Part shown: piece after piece, positions 23,809-31,296 of the stretch | Layout: every line of letters begins with the position of its first letter | How positions within the stretch are numbered: position 1 is the stretch's first letter | NCBI GenBank assembly: GCA_946406145.1 | Contig: CAMJJL010000020.1 | Coordinates: 1-35,836, forward strand | Reading direction: 5' to 3' | Length of the DNA stretch: 35,836 nt | Source: an uncultured Clostridia bacterium | Lineage (GTDB): Bacteria; Bacillota; Clostridia; Oscillospirales; Acutalibacteraceae | Position numbers and translations under genes: made by a program | Notes under the pieces: generated by a model | Told to the model about the DNA's origin: nothing | The model's input: the letters and a program-made list of their open reading frames with translations, nothing else | Databases searched by the model: none

Positions 23809-24339
23809 TCAATCTTTGAGGCTCCTTTCGGGAAAGCGGTCGCGTGCGACACGCTGTCACCGAAGGTGACTGAGGGTTGCCAAAACAATGCCTGAACCAT
23901 AACAGTCATTGTGATGAGCTATCCTGTGTTGCTCGGGCGCGAAGCTTAGTAAGCCTCCCTCTGACGAGGGAGGCATGGAAACGCGCTGCTCGAATAAACG
24001 TTTTTGATAAAATGAAATGACCACCTGTCCGGGTGGTCATTTCAGGCTGTAGAAAAACCTTTCCAGCCCCCTCTGACGGACACGCGTGTCACGGGGGCGC
24101 TGCATCTTTTCCAGCCCCCTCTGACGAGGGGGCACGCAAGTAGGATGATAAATAGGGACTAATGAAAGAATGCGAGGGGAGAGATAACGCAACTGTATAA
24201 TAGCATGCAAACGTATGGCTCAATACCTTGAGTAATGATACTGATTATGCGGCTTGAGTCCATCATCGGTGTGTTTCTGTAACGCTTCGTTATCTCTCCC
24301 TCCGAGCTCGCAAGCGAGCCCACCTCCCTCGTCAGAGGG
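23809..24339. repeat. Intergenic island of palindromic repeats
   Basis: No gene is found between the dockerin gene and the acyltransferase gene. In order there are a copy of the GGCTCC..GCTGTCACC..GGTGACTGAGGGTTG repeat (23820-23882), palindromes of the form CTCCCTCTGACGAGGGAG (near 23955) and CCCCCTCTGACGAGGGGG (near 24115), and a hairpin ATGACCACC/GGTGGTCAT (24014-24043). A 15-bp arm pair (24174-24189 with 24288-24302) then encloses about 100 nt, followed by another CTCCCTCGTCAGAGGGAG. Several independent repeat insertions appear stacked here. Confidence 0.75.
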
Positions 24340-24391
24340 AGGATGATAGACGTACTGTTCCTAACTTATATACTTTTTCGACAAACTGAAA
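24340..24391. repeat. 52-bp dispersed repeat, copy 2
   Basis: Identical to window positions 1-52. It lies between a CTCCCTCGTCAGAGGGAG palindrome and the terminator hairpin of the acyltransferase gene. Confidence 0.92.
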
Positions 24392-24417
24392 TGACCACCT
24401 GTCCGGGTGGTCATTTT
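24388..24417 (-). terminator. Hairpin after the acyltransferase gene
   Basis: ATGACCACC pairs with GGTGGTCAT just past the minus-strand stop codon. The same 27-28 bases occur at 24014-24043. T-rich sequence follows only partly. Confidence 0.6.
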
Positions 24418-24421
24418 TATC

Positions 24422-25201
24422 TCATTCATTATTCTCTATCATCTTCCAATAGCCGGCGACGTCCTCCTCATACTGACCGTAGGCGGTGTACCAGCGCGGC
24501 TGCATAAAGCTGACGGGCTTGTGCTCGGGCAGGGCTCTGCCGAGGCGATCAATGCTGTCGCGCAGATAGCGGACGATCTTCTCGCGCTGTTCATCGAGCG
24601 ATTGCGCCGGATCAAAGGCGATCGGCTTGCCGACGGAGATGACCGCGTTCTTCTTCTCCAGATACACGGGGTAGAATTTGATCGCCTTTTTTGTTTTGCG
24701 ATAGTACAGGCGCGCGATATCGACAAAGCCCGGCTGCAGCTCGTTGATGAATTCGGAGAAGCGCTTGGGCGACTCGGCGAAGATCACCAGATGATCGCCG
24801 TCCGTGAGCGCGCGGATACTCTGCTTGAAGGTCTGGAGGATCCTCTTGTCGTGATAGACGGGGATGGTGTTGGAGTAGTGCAAGAGGGGCGGCAGTCCCT
24901 TAGCGATGATATGTGACATAAAGCGCCAGAACCATTTGCACTTGCGCGCGTTGGCGAAGAAAACATCATGGTAGGCGTAGTTGACCGCCTCCTTGCTGTC
25001 CATCGCACAGCCGATCGCCCATGACTGATGCTTGGGCTTAAAGTCGAGCGTCATCATGACGGGACCGCGGATCGCGGAATGGTTGCAGACGAATACCGCG
25101 GGTTCATCGGGCTCTTCCTCATACACCGTTTTCGCGGGCGGAAGGAACATGACGCGCGCAAAGCCGCGGATGATCTTGTAATAGATGTAGTCGAGTTTCA
25201 T
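24422..25201 (-). CDS. PlsC-like acyltransferase with altered HX4D motif
   Basis: A 259-aa protein of the lysophosphatidic-acid/glycerolipid acyltransferase fold, expected at the membrane surface and possibly acting in phospholipid synthesis. 'AVFVCNHSAIRGP' occupies the place of the family's NHxxxxD motif, but the catalytic Asp is replaced by Gly46. The block 'VIFAESPKRFSEF' replaces the usual 'FPEGTRS'. Later segments ('AIKFYPVYLEKKNAVISVGKPI') fit the family. The missing Asp makes ordinary acyl transfer doubtful; it may be a divergent subfamily with a different mechanism or a non-catalytic lipid binder. It is monocistronic, ends in a terminator hairpin, and is far from other lipid genes. 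Confidence 0.75.
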   Translation of the reverse strand: MKLDYIYYKIIRGFARVMFLPPAKTVYEEEPDEPAVFVCNHSAIRGPVMMTLDFKPKHQSWAIGCAMDSKEAVNYAYHDVFFANARKCKWFWRFMSHIIAKGLPPLLHYSNTIPVYHDKRILQTFKQSIRALTDGDHLVIFAESPKRFSEFINELQPGFVDIARLYYRKTKKAIKFYPVYLEKKNAVISVGKPIAFDPAQSLDEQREKIVRYLRDSIDRLGRALPEHKPVSFMQPRWYTAYGQYEEDVAGYWKMIENNE

Positions 25202-25433
25202 ATCGGGTTCTCTTTCTGACTGCAGGGTGACAATTCACACGAGATAGGGGAGAGTATAATAAAAAGGCGCGCCTTTATACTGATTTATGATAAAACGCTT
25301 AAACAAGATATTAGCGGAGAATTTCGTAGAGCGAGGCGGAGGACGCCGATAGGCTGGCGCCTTTCAAGGACAACAACGAAGCTATACGGAATTATACGCA
25401 ATAGATGTTAAAGGGTTTAATTAGAAATCAGTA

Positions 25434-27170
25434 TTACATCCTGTCGGGACAGGTGATGCTGAACATATCCAGCACATTCTTGATGACGGTCTTGGTCGCG
25501 GTGCACAGGCTCAGACGCGCCTGCATCAGCTTTTCATCATCACATTTGACGCGGCAGGCGTTGTAGAACTTGTGGAAGCAGGTCGCGACGTTGGTGACGT
25601 ACTTGGTGATCTTGGTGGGGTCATAATCGCGCGCGGCTGAAATGATCTCACTGTCGAAGGAGGAGAGCAGGTGGATCAGCTCGACCTCCTCGGGAGCGCC
25701 CAGTAAGCACAATTCCTCCTCGGTGCAGGAGCGCGCGGCAATACCCTCGGCTTCCAGATTGCGCAGGATCGAGCAGATACGCGCGTGAGCGTACTGGACG
25801 TAGTAGACGGGATTCTGGCTGTCCTGCTGGATCGCGAGGTCAAGGTCAAAGTCCATCTGGGTGGTGGCTTCACGGGTGTTGAAGATGAAGCGCGCGCTGT
25901 CTACGGGAACCTCGTCGAGCAGATCGCGCAGCTGGATCGCCTTGCCGGTACGCTTGCTCATGGTGACGATCTGTCCGTCGCGGACGAGCTTGACCAGCTG
26001 CATCAAGAGGATATCGAGCTTGTCGCCGTCATAGCCGATGGCGTTCATCGCGCCCTTGAGGCGCATGACGTGACCGTGGTGATCGGCGCCCCAGACGTTG
26101 ATCAGCTGCTCAAAGCCGCGGTCGAATTTATTCTTGTGATAGGCGATGTCGGCGGCAAAGTAGGTGGGATTGCCGTTGGAGCGGATCAGGACGTCGTCTT
26201 TTAATTCTAATTTGTCAATATAATCCTGCGTCTTGCCCTGACTGAGCAGGATCTCGGTGCAGATATCCTTGTTCTTGTACCAGATCGCGCCGTCCTTCTC
26301 GTAGGTCAGACCCTTTTCGGTGAGGGTATCGACGACCGCCTTGACGGCGCCGCTGTCATGCAGGGTGCTCTCCATGAACCAGTTGTCAAAGTTGATCTTG
26401 TACTTTGCCATGTCATCCTGCATCCGTTTGATGTTGCGCGGCAGAGCAAAGTCGACCAGCGCCTTACGGCGTTCCTCACTGCTGACAGCCGTCAGACTGC
26501 CGCCGAACTCCTCCTTGAACTGCTCGGCGCGCTCGATGATATCCGCGCCCTGATAGCCGTCCTCGGGGAAAGCGAAGTTTTCATCAAACAGCTGCATATA
26601 ACGCGCTTCCAGTGAAGCGGCGAATTTCTCGATCTGGTTGCCTGCGTCGTTGACGTAGAACTCGCGGTATGCCTGATAACCTGCCTTGTCCAGTACGGCG
26701 GCAAGGCAATCGCCCAGCGCGCCGCCTCTGGCGTTGCCCAGGTGCATGGGACCGGTCGGATTGGCGGATACGAACTCCACCATGACCTTTTTGTTCTGTC
26801 CGTAGTCGCTCTCGCCGTAGCGCTCGCCCTCGTTCTCGATCTCACGCAGTACGGCGGCAAAATAGCGCTTGCTCAAAAAGAAGTTGATGAAGCCGGGTCC
26901 CGCGATCTCACATTTTTCGATAAAAGAATTTTCAAGATCGAGATGATCCAGGATGATCTGCGCCGCCTTGACGGGCGCCATGCGGAACACGCGCGCGCCT
27001 GCCATCGCGACATTGGTCGCGATATCGCCGTGGGAGCGGTCGGCTGGTTCTTCTATGACGAAGCTCGGGATCTCGCCCTCGGGCAGCGCGCCCTGCTCCA
27101 TCGCCGCGCTGACAGCGGCTTCGATCTGTTTTCTCAGGTTTTCGGTGACATTGGTGTTTGTTTTAGACAT
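25434..27170 (-). CDS. argS: Arginyl-tRNA synthetase
   Basis: A 578-aa class I synthetase that charges tRNA-Arg. It has the N-terminal additional (ADD) domain, 'SANPTGPMHLGNARGG' containing the HIGH-equivalent HLGN (143-146), the KMSKS-equivalent 'MSKRTGKA' (about 390), and a C-terminal DALR anticodon-binding domain beginning near 'YAHARICSILRNL'. I use the ATG at 27170, with AAAGGAAAG 5 bases upstream; a GTG two codons earlier is too close to that site. Upstream on the same strand are DUF1934 and murI, a usual neighbourhood in Firmicutes, but a repeat-framed nuclease cassette now separates them from argS. Its repeat end begins 27 bases before this start codon. Confidence 0.97.
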   Translation of the reverse strand: MSKTNTNVTENLRKQIEAAVSAAMEQGALPEGEIPSFVIEEPADRSHGDIATNVAMAGARVFRMAPVKAAQIILDHLDLENSFIEKCEIAGPGFINFFLSKRYFAAVLREIENEGERYGESDYGQNKKVMVEFVSANPTGPMHLGNARGGALGDCLAAVLDKAGYQAYREFYVNDAGNQIEKFAASLEARYMQLFDENFAFPEDGYQGADIIERAEQFKEEFGGSLTAVSSEERRKALVDFALPRNIKRMQDDMAKYKINFDNWFMESTLHDSGAVKAVVDTLTEKGLTYEKDGAIWYKNKDICTEILLSQGKTQDYIDKLELKDDVLIRSNGNPTYFAADIAYHKNKFDRGFEQLINVWGADHHGHVMRLKGAMNAIGYDGDKLDILLMQLVKLVRDGQIVTMSKRTGKAIQLRDLLDEVPVDSARFIFNTREATTQMDFDLDLAIQQDSQNPVYYVQYAHARICSILRNLEAEGIAARSCTEEELCLLGAPEEVELIHLLSSFDSEIISAARDYDPTKITKYVTNVATCFHKFYNACRVKCDDEKLMQARLSLCTATKTVIKNVLDMFSITCPDRM

Positions 27171-27197
27171 ATACACTTTCCTTTGCTGTGATATTAC

Positions 27198-27754
27198 GGC
27201 TCCCTTTGGGAAAGGGAGCTGTCACCCTTGCGGTGACTGAGGGATTGTATTATTGTCGCGTAAGCGACCACCTTTTTCTTATAGAGCTTTGATGCGTGCA
27301 GATACATGAAAATGGATATCATTGCAAACATCTTGAAATCGGGTTTGAATATCTCTGTTGCTGTATCGCAGAACTTTAATTCCAAGACTGTTCAAAAAAC
27401 GGGTACGTTCTGCATCATATATTTCTGCTTCTTTCGAATAGTGTTGAGAACCGTCGAGCTCGATCACCAGCTTTGCACGCGGACAGTAAAAATCAACAAT
27501 ATAATGATCCAATACCTTTTGTCTGGTAAAAGCAACCCCAAAGGATTGTCTGTACGGTTTTAAATAGTCATACCACAGGTGCTTTTCTTCCTTGGTCATG
27601 TTCTTTCTTAATTCTTTTGCCAAGTGAACATTCTCTTTGTTGTGTATTCTATCCATGTAAAGCACCTGATTCGGTTGGTCGCGGAGCGATCCGCTCCATT
27701 CATACAATCCCTCAGCTTCGCTATGCTCAGCAGCTCCCTTTCCCAAAGGGAGCC
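27198..27754. mobile_element. DUF559 endonuclease cassette framed by inverted repeat ends
   Basis: The 52 bases at 27198-27249 and, inverted, 27703-27754 share their first 24 bases (GGCTCCCTTTGGGAAAGG...) and last 13 (CTGAGGGATTGTA). The 15 bases between differ. The ends face inward around a single DUF559 gene. The unit lies between DUF1934 and argS, genes often adjacent in Firmicutes, so it looks like an insertion. Similar inward-facing ends without a gene occur at 29010-29160 and elsewhere in the window. Confidence 0.65.
27279..27656 (-). CDS. DUF559 endonuclease-like protein
   Basis: A 125-aa protein of the DUF559 family, related to Vsr/very-short-patch-repair type PD-(D/E)XK nucleases. 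The motif 'DHYIVDFYCPRAKLVIELDGSQHY' gives putative metal residues Asp55, Glu66 and Asp68; a basic helix 'LAKELRKNMTKEEKHLWYDYLK' precedes it. I choose the ATG at 27656, which has AGGTG 7 bases upstream. The open frame continues to 27746, but those codons are the palindromic repeat and are unlikely to be protein. DUF559 proteins are small stand-alone nucleases whose biology is poorly known. Here the gene is enclosed by inverted repeat ends, suggesting it may help move that repeat. Confidence 0.85.
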   Translation of the reverse strand: MDRIHNKENVHLAKELRKNMTKEEKHLWYDYLKPYRQSFGVAFTRQKVLDHYIVDFYCPRAKLVIELDGSQHYSKEAEIYDAERTRFLNSLGIKVLRYSNRDIQTRFQDVCNDIHFHVSARIKAL

Positions 27755-27757
27755 TAT

Positions 27758-28180
27758 TTATTTTTCCTTCACAGAAATATAGAACTCATTATAGCTCACG
27801 ACGGTGCGGTTGAAGTCGAGCTGATATGCCGCGGTGATCTCGCCGCCGTGCTCGTTCAGATCAACCTTGACGTCATCGGTGAAGATGCCGATGAACATCT
27901 GACCCATCGGGGTGTGGTACAGACATTCGTGCCGCTTGCCCTTCTCGAGGATCAGATGACTGCTCATCTCGCCCTGACGGTCGATCGACAGAACACCGCT
28001 CTCCAGCGTAACGGTGGTTTCGGTTTTCTGCTCAGGACGCTCCTCGGGATATTCGGGATAGGTGATCGTGATCCTGCCGTCCCCGATGGTCATATCGCCG
28101 GCGGTGAACACCTCGATTTTGTCCGATTCACCGTCAACGGTCTGCTTGCCGATGACGGTGATGATATATCTTTCTTCCAT
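27758..28180 (-). CDS. DUF1934 family protein (YwiB-like)
   Basis: A 140-aa beta-barrel-type protein of the DUF1934 (B. subtilis YwiB) family, calycin-like, function not established. Supporting features are the N-terminal 'EERYIITVIGKQTVDGESDKIEVFTAG', 'TTVTLESGVLSIDRQGEMSSHLILEKGKRHECLYHTPMG' in the middle, and 'LNEHGGEITAAYQLDFN' near the end, with the usual length. Its ATG overlaps the murI stop by one base (TGATG), so it is translationally coupled to murI. In related genomes this gene commonly precedes argS; here the DUF559 cassette intervenes. Confidence 0.88.
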   Translation of the reverse strand: MEERYIITVIGKQTVDGESDKIEVFTAGDMTIGDGRITITYPEYPEERPEQKTETTVTLESGVLSIDRQGEMSSHLILEKGKRHECLYHTPMGQMFIGIFTDDVKVDLNEHGGEITAAYQLDFNRTVVSYNEFYISVKEK

Positions 28181-28992
28181 CAGTATTCCTCAATGTTGAT
28201 GTGCTCTACATGGTTGTGGGGGCTGTTTTTCAGGAACAGCTCAGCGTATTTCTCAAAGTCCGCAGGCGTATCGCTGACATAGTAGTTTGATTCGCCCTTG
28301 TGGTCATCATCGCGCAAAAGATCGGCTTCCCGCAGGATCTTCTGCGTATAGATCGCGGTCTCCTTACCCGAGTCGATCAGGGTCACGCCGTCGCCCATCT
28401 CCTGACGGATGGCGTCCGCAAGCAGCGGAAAGTGCGTACAGCCCAAGATCATGGTATCGACGCCGCTCTCCTTGAAGGGCGCCATGTAGCGGCGCACCAT
28501 GAGCTGTACCAGCTCGTCGTCGGGATCGACCAGACCGTTCTCCACAAAGGAGACGAAGAGCTGACAGTGCTGCTCATATACCTCAAAATCGGGGTGCTTC
28601 TCGGTGATCCTGCGCTTGTAGCTGTGGGAGTTGATGGTGGCGGCAGTGCCGATCACGCCGATCCTGCCGTTCCTCGTGACCTGTGCCGCGGTAAAGCAGG
28701 TGGGGTTGACGACGCCGGTGTAGGGCAGACCCAGCTCCTCGCTGAGATCGGGCGCGACCGAGCTGACGGTGCCGCACGCGGCGACCAATATCTTGACGCC
28801 CATCTTTTTGAGGAATCGGGCGTCCTGCAGCGCGTATTTGCTGATAGCTTCACGGCTCTTGCTGCCGTAGGGCACACGACCCGTGTCGCCGAAGTAGACG
28901 ATATCTTCCTGCGGCATGATCTTCTGGATCTCGCGCACAGCGGTCAGACCGCCGAGTCCGGAGTCAAAAATGCCGATGGGGGATTGCTTCAT
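28180..28992 (-). CDS. murI: Glutamate racemase
   Basis: A 270-aa enzyme converting L- to D-glutamate for peptidoglycan. It has 'IGIFDSGLGGLTAVREI' (Asp10, Ser11), 'YFGDTGRVPYGS', the first catalytic Cys73 in 'VAACGTVSS' and the second Cys185 in 'LGCTHFPLL'. The family usually has Asn after the first Cys (CNT); here it is Gly, a substitution in an active-site loop that may be lineage-specific. The ATG has GAGGT 6 bases upstream. It heads the murI-DUF1934 operon from a promoter at 29200-29228, so a composite repeat (29010-29160) lies in its 5' untranslated region. Confidence 0.95.
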   Translation of the reverse strand: MKQSPIGIFDSGLGGLTAVREIQKIMPQEDIVYFGDTGRVPYGSKSREAISKYALQDARFLKKMGVKILVAACGTVSSVAPDLSEELGLPYTGVVNPTCFTAAQVTRNGRIGVIGTAATINSHSYKRRITEKHPDFEVYEQHCQLFVSFVENGLVDPDDELVQLMVRRYMAPFKESGVDTMILGCTHFPLLADAIRQEMGDGVTLIDSGKETAIYTQKILREADLLRDDDHKGESNYYVSDTPADFEKYAELFLKNSPHNHVEHINIEEY

Positions 28993-29009
28993 AAGATTAC
29001 CTCATTTCA

Positions 29010-29160
29010 GCCTCCCTTTCCTAAGGGAGGTGGCACGAAGTGCCGGAGGGTTGCTGTGTAAGGATCCTCCTTATGGCGGTGATCCTGAGTTCGGTAACGT
29101 ATCAACCCTCAGTCACCGTGACACAAGTGTCCGGTGACAGCTCCCTTAGGAAAGGGAGCC
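29010..29160. repeat. Composite inverted palindromic repeat (gene-less, 151 bp)
   Basis: Left end 29010-29053 (GCCTCCCTTTCCTAAGGG..., hairpin GGCACGAAGTGCC, CGGAGGGTTG) faces right end 29103-29160 (rc GGCTCCCTTTCCTAAGGG..., hairpin, GACTGAGGGTTG) across 49 bases. This is the architecture of the DUF559 cassette without the gene. It sits in the transcribed leader of murI. Confidence 0.8.
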
Positions 29161-29199
29161 TTTGTGCACTTCCTGATTGCACATATCTATACATTATAT

Positions 29200-29228
29200 A
29201 TAATAGCACAAACCGTCATCCCATGCAA
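29200..29228 (-). promoter_or_regulatory. Promoter of murI
   Basis: On the minus strand TTGCAT (29223-29228), 17 bases and TATTAT (29200-29205). The resulting leader of about 200 nt contains the 29010-29160 repeat. Confidence 0.65.
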
Positions 29229-29242
29229 TAACAAAATTTCGC

Positions 29243-29271
29243 TTGCATTATTCGTCCGTTTCATGTATAAT
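29243..29271 (+). promoter_or_regulatory. Promoter of the gene at 29403
   Basis: TTGCAT (29243-29248), 17 bases and TATAAT (29266-29271). It is divergent from the murI promoter. Confidence 0.7.
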
Positions 29272-29293
29272 ACCTATATCTATGGAAATCGGT

Positions 29294-29334
29294 TGAGATT
29301 GCCGCGGGCTGACACGCGTGTCGAGCCCTCGCAA
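29294..29334. repeat. GC-rich palindrome in the 5' leader
   Basis: ATTGC.GC.GGGCT and AGCCC..CGCAAT form a stem capped by GACACGCGTGTC. Related sequence (TCATTGCGAG..., GGGCGCACGCGCCC) occurs near 32615, between rplK and rplA. It belongs to a second family of dispersed palindromes. Confidence 0.6.
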
Positions 29335-29402
29335 TGACGATCTGTATGGTAAGATCGTCGCAGACTGCGCTATAGCAATAACTAATAGAAGGAATGATTA
29401 CT

Positions 29403-30194
29403 ATGCTGGATCAGGCATTCGGACATATTTCGGATAAGGTAGAAACGGCGCTGCAGCCCCAGGGGTTTGTACGCCAGAAGATCACCTCGGGCAACGATAA
29501 CGAGCTGGTATCGCTGTATACCTCCGAGACCATGGCGTACTCCGTCATCTATTATAAGGATAAGCAGCACACCCTGCTGCGTGAATGTGCCATGACCGAC
29601 GAGGGCCCCGACAACAACTGGAAGACCCTCGCGACATGGATGTTCGACCCCGAGCGCGACACCATGAAGGAAGCCAGCTCCATCGCGAACGACTTCTGTG
29701 ACGCGATCTCCGCGCCGAGCGCGATCAAGAAAGTGAAGCAGACGAAGAAAACCAAGAAGAGCGACGACGGCAACGCCGATCCGGTGTTCCTCTCTAAGCG
29801 TTTTCTCACGCTGTTCCCCGATATGAAGGACGAGATCCGCGACGAGCAGGATTGCTACTATCCGTTCCGCGGCGTGACCTTTGCCAAGGCGAGCATCGTG
29901 CCGCGCGTCAATAAGCTGGTCAAGGAGGGCAAGGCAGGCGAGCTGAAGAAGCTCGGCAACATCCTGACCGCGCAGTATACCAACGGCGACGCCGACACCC
30001 GCTCGATCATCACCATCGTGATCCTCAACGGGATCCCCGAGGAGGATGAGGCGAAGATCGAGGAATACCTCGGCGACGACCTCAAAAAGGCGTTCCGATA
30101 CGCGAAGAAATACCGCAACAAGACCGTTAAGCCCGAAAAGGAAAAGAAGAAGAAAAAGACGATGGCACAGCGGCTGGAGGGTATGCAGCGCTAA
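29403..30194 (+). CDS. Conserved-looking hypothetical protein with Lys-rich linker and tail
   Basis: A 263-aa soluble protein I do not recognise. Residues 1-105 form a mixed alpha/beta unit ('QAFGHISDKVETALQPQGFVRQK', 'ETMAYSVIYYKDKQHTLLREC'). A Lys-rich linker ('IKKVKQTKKTKKSDDG', about 106-122) follows. A second helical unit ('FLTLFPDMKDEIRDEQDCY' to 'AKIEEYLGDDLKKAFRYAKKYRNK', about 130-245) precedes a run of lysines at the end. No signal peptide or membrane segment is seen, so it should be cytoplasmic. I use the ATG at 29403, with AAGGA 9 bases upstream, over an ATG three codons earlier that overlaps that site. The next gene is 33 bases downstream. Confidence 0.8.
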   Translation: MLDQAFGHISDKVETALQPQGFVRQKITSGNDNELVSLYTSETMAYSVIYYKDKQHTLLRECAMTDEGPDNNWKTLATWMFDPERDTMKEASSIANDFCDAISAPSAIKKVKQTKKTKKSDDGNADPVFLSKRFLTLFPDMKDEIRDEQDCYYPFRGVTFAKASIVPRVNKLVKEGKAGELKKLGNILTAQYTNGDADTRSIITIVILNGIPEEDEAKIEEYLGDDLKKAFRYAKKYRNKTVKPEKEKKKKKTMAQRLEGMQR

Positions 30195-30227
30195 ATCCGC
30201 CGATTACCGAATAACGGAGGTACTGTT

Positions 30228-30638
30228 ATGGGACGCGTATTCTTTATCATAGGCTTCGCCCTGTTTGTATTAGGCATTGTTCTTGTGATCGTCGCGCCGA
30301 TCGGTAAGAGAAAGAACAAGCGATGCTCCGCTCAGACACAGGGGGTATTGCGGAAGATCTCGGGTCAATACGGCTCCAACGGCGCCCGTCCGACCATGAA
30401 GTACTATTCCTATACCGTGGACGGGGTAGAGTATCAGCTCAAGTCAACGGCGATCAATCCGCACGCGAGCAATGTCGGCGATCAGTGCCCCATCTGGTAT
30501 GATCCGAAAAAGCCGAGCGTCGCGCTTGAGCACCGTTATGGTTCCAACAAGCTCTTCCATATCCTGCTCCTCGTCGGGATATTGATGCTCCTGTCACCGA
30601 TCCTGTTGGCTGTCCTGTACGCCGCATTTAACAGATAA
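30228..30638 (+). CDS. DUF3592-type membrane protein
   Basis: A 136-aa protein with an N-terminal membrane helix (about 4-24), an extracytoplasmic or cytoplasmic beta-rich segment containing 'MKYYSYTVDGVEYQLKST' and 'VGDQCPIWYDPKKPSVAL', and a C-terminal helix (about 110-132). The segment 'Y.V.G..Y.........VG....V.Y.P..P' is the hallmark of DUF3592. Function is unknown. GGAGG lies 8 bases before ATG. It probably shares a transcript with the gene 33 bases upstream. Confidence 0.8.
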   Translation: MGRVFFIIGFALFVLGIVLVIVAPIGKRKNKRCSAQTQGVLRKISGQYGSNGARPTMKYYSYTVDGVEYQLKSTAINPHASNVGDQCPIWYDPKKPSVALEHRYGSNKLFHILLLVGILMLLSPILLAVLYAAFNR

Positions 30639-30674
30639 CGGTGAACGGTTAACGGTGAACCGTTAACCGAAATA

Positions 30675-30717
30675 ATAGGATATTTTTTCTAATCAAAAAA
30701 TAGGATATTTTTTCTAA
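30675..30717. repeat. Pair of 18-bp direct repeats upstream of rpmG promoter
   Basis: ATAGGATATTTTTTCTAA occurs at 30675-30692 and 30700-30717 (25-bp period), just upstream of the rpmG/secE/nusG promoter. They could be UP-element-like A/T tracts or regulator sites, or mere duplication. Confidence 0.75.
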
Positions 30718-30725
30718 ACAAGCCC

Positions 30726-30754
30726 TTGACGAGTTGACAGTGTTGTGGTATACT
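30726..30754 (+). promoter_or_regulatory. Promoter of the rpmG-secE-nusG operon
   Basis: TTGACG (30726-30731), 17 bases and TATACT (30749-30754), with an extended -10 TGG directly before it. The arms ACAAGCCC (30718-30725) and GGGCTTGT (30773-30780, then a T-run) flank the promoter. They would form a long-loop terminator only in readthrough RNA from upstream. Confidence 0.8.
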
Positions 30755-30892
30755 GTTATTTACCTCGAATAGGGGCTTGTTTTTTTGCGCCCCTTTGAAA
30801 TCCGCGTGATTTCAGCATTTTGAGGGAGGCTTATACCGATTTTGTTGTGAGGATCGGTAAATCTATTTCCGAGATATACGGGAGGTGCCGAA

Positions 30893-31042
30893 ATGAGAGT
30901 AAAAATCACAATGGCTTGCACTGAATGTAAACAGCGCAACTACAACACCATGAAGAACAAGAAGAACAGTCCCGACAGATTAGAGATGAACAAGTATTGC
31001 AGATTCTGCAAGAAACACACTCTTCACAGGGAAACAAAGTAA
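30893..31042 (+). CDS. rpmG: 50S ribosomal protein L33
   Basis: A 49-aa protein beginning '[19 protein letters not shown]', with '[17 protein letters not shown]' and '[14 protein letters not shown]'. It keeps the two CxxC pairs (zinc-binding form of bL33). GGAGG lies 8 bases before ATG. It is placed just before secE and nusG as in many Firmicutes. It is the first gene of the operon. Confidence 0.96.
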   Translation: MRVKITMACTECKQRNYNTMKNKKNSPDRLEMNKYCRFCKKHTLHRETK

Positions 31043-31054
31043 TCGGAGGTTATT

Positions 31055-31279
31055 ATGGCTGAAGCTAAGAAAAAGACGAATGTATTCTCCAGAATCGGCT
31101 CTTTCTTCCGTTCCTGTGTCGGTGAGATGAAGAAGATCACTTGGCCTACACCCAAGACGACGACAAAGAACTTTTTGATCGTTGTCACCGTGATCCTGAT
31201 CGCAGGTCTGTTCATCTTTGCGCTGGACAGAGGCCTGTATGCTCTTCTGAACCTTGTCATGGCTACAGGTACTAACTAA
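31055..31279 (+). CDS. secE: Preprotein translocase subunit SecE
   Basis: A 74-aa single-spanning subunit of the SecYEG channel. An amphipathic segment 'FFRSCVGEMKKITWPTPKTTTKN' containing the conserved 'E.KKITWP' precedes one membrane helix ('FLIVVTVILIAGLFIFALD'). GGAGG lies 5 bases before ATG. It is 12 bases after rpmG and 17 before nusG. Confidence 0.96.
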   Translation: MAEAKKKTNVFSRIGSFFRSCVGEMKKITWPTPKTTTKNFLIVVTVILIAGLFIFALDRGLYALLNLVMATGTN

Positions 31280-31296
31280 ATTGTTAGGAGAACGCG

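Noticed and set aside
27657..27746. N-terminal extension of the DUF559 protein
   Set aside because: These codons are the palindromic repeat itself; an ATG with a ribosome site lies at 27656.
28300..29061. 253-codon plus-strand open frame antisense to murI
   Set aside because: murI is certain on the other strand; this is its shadow.
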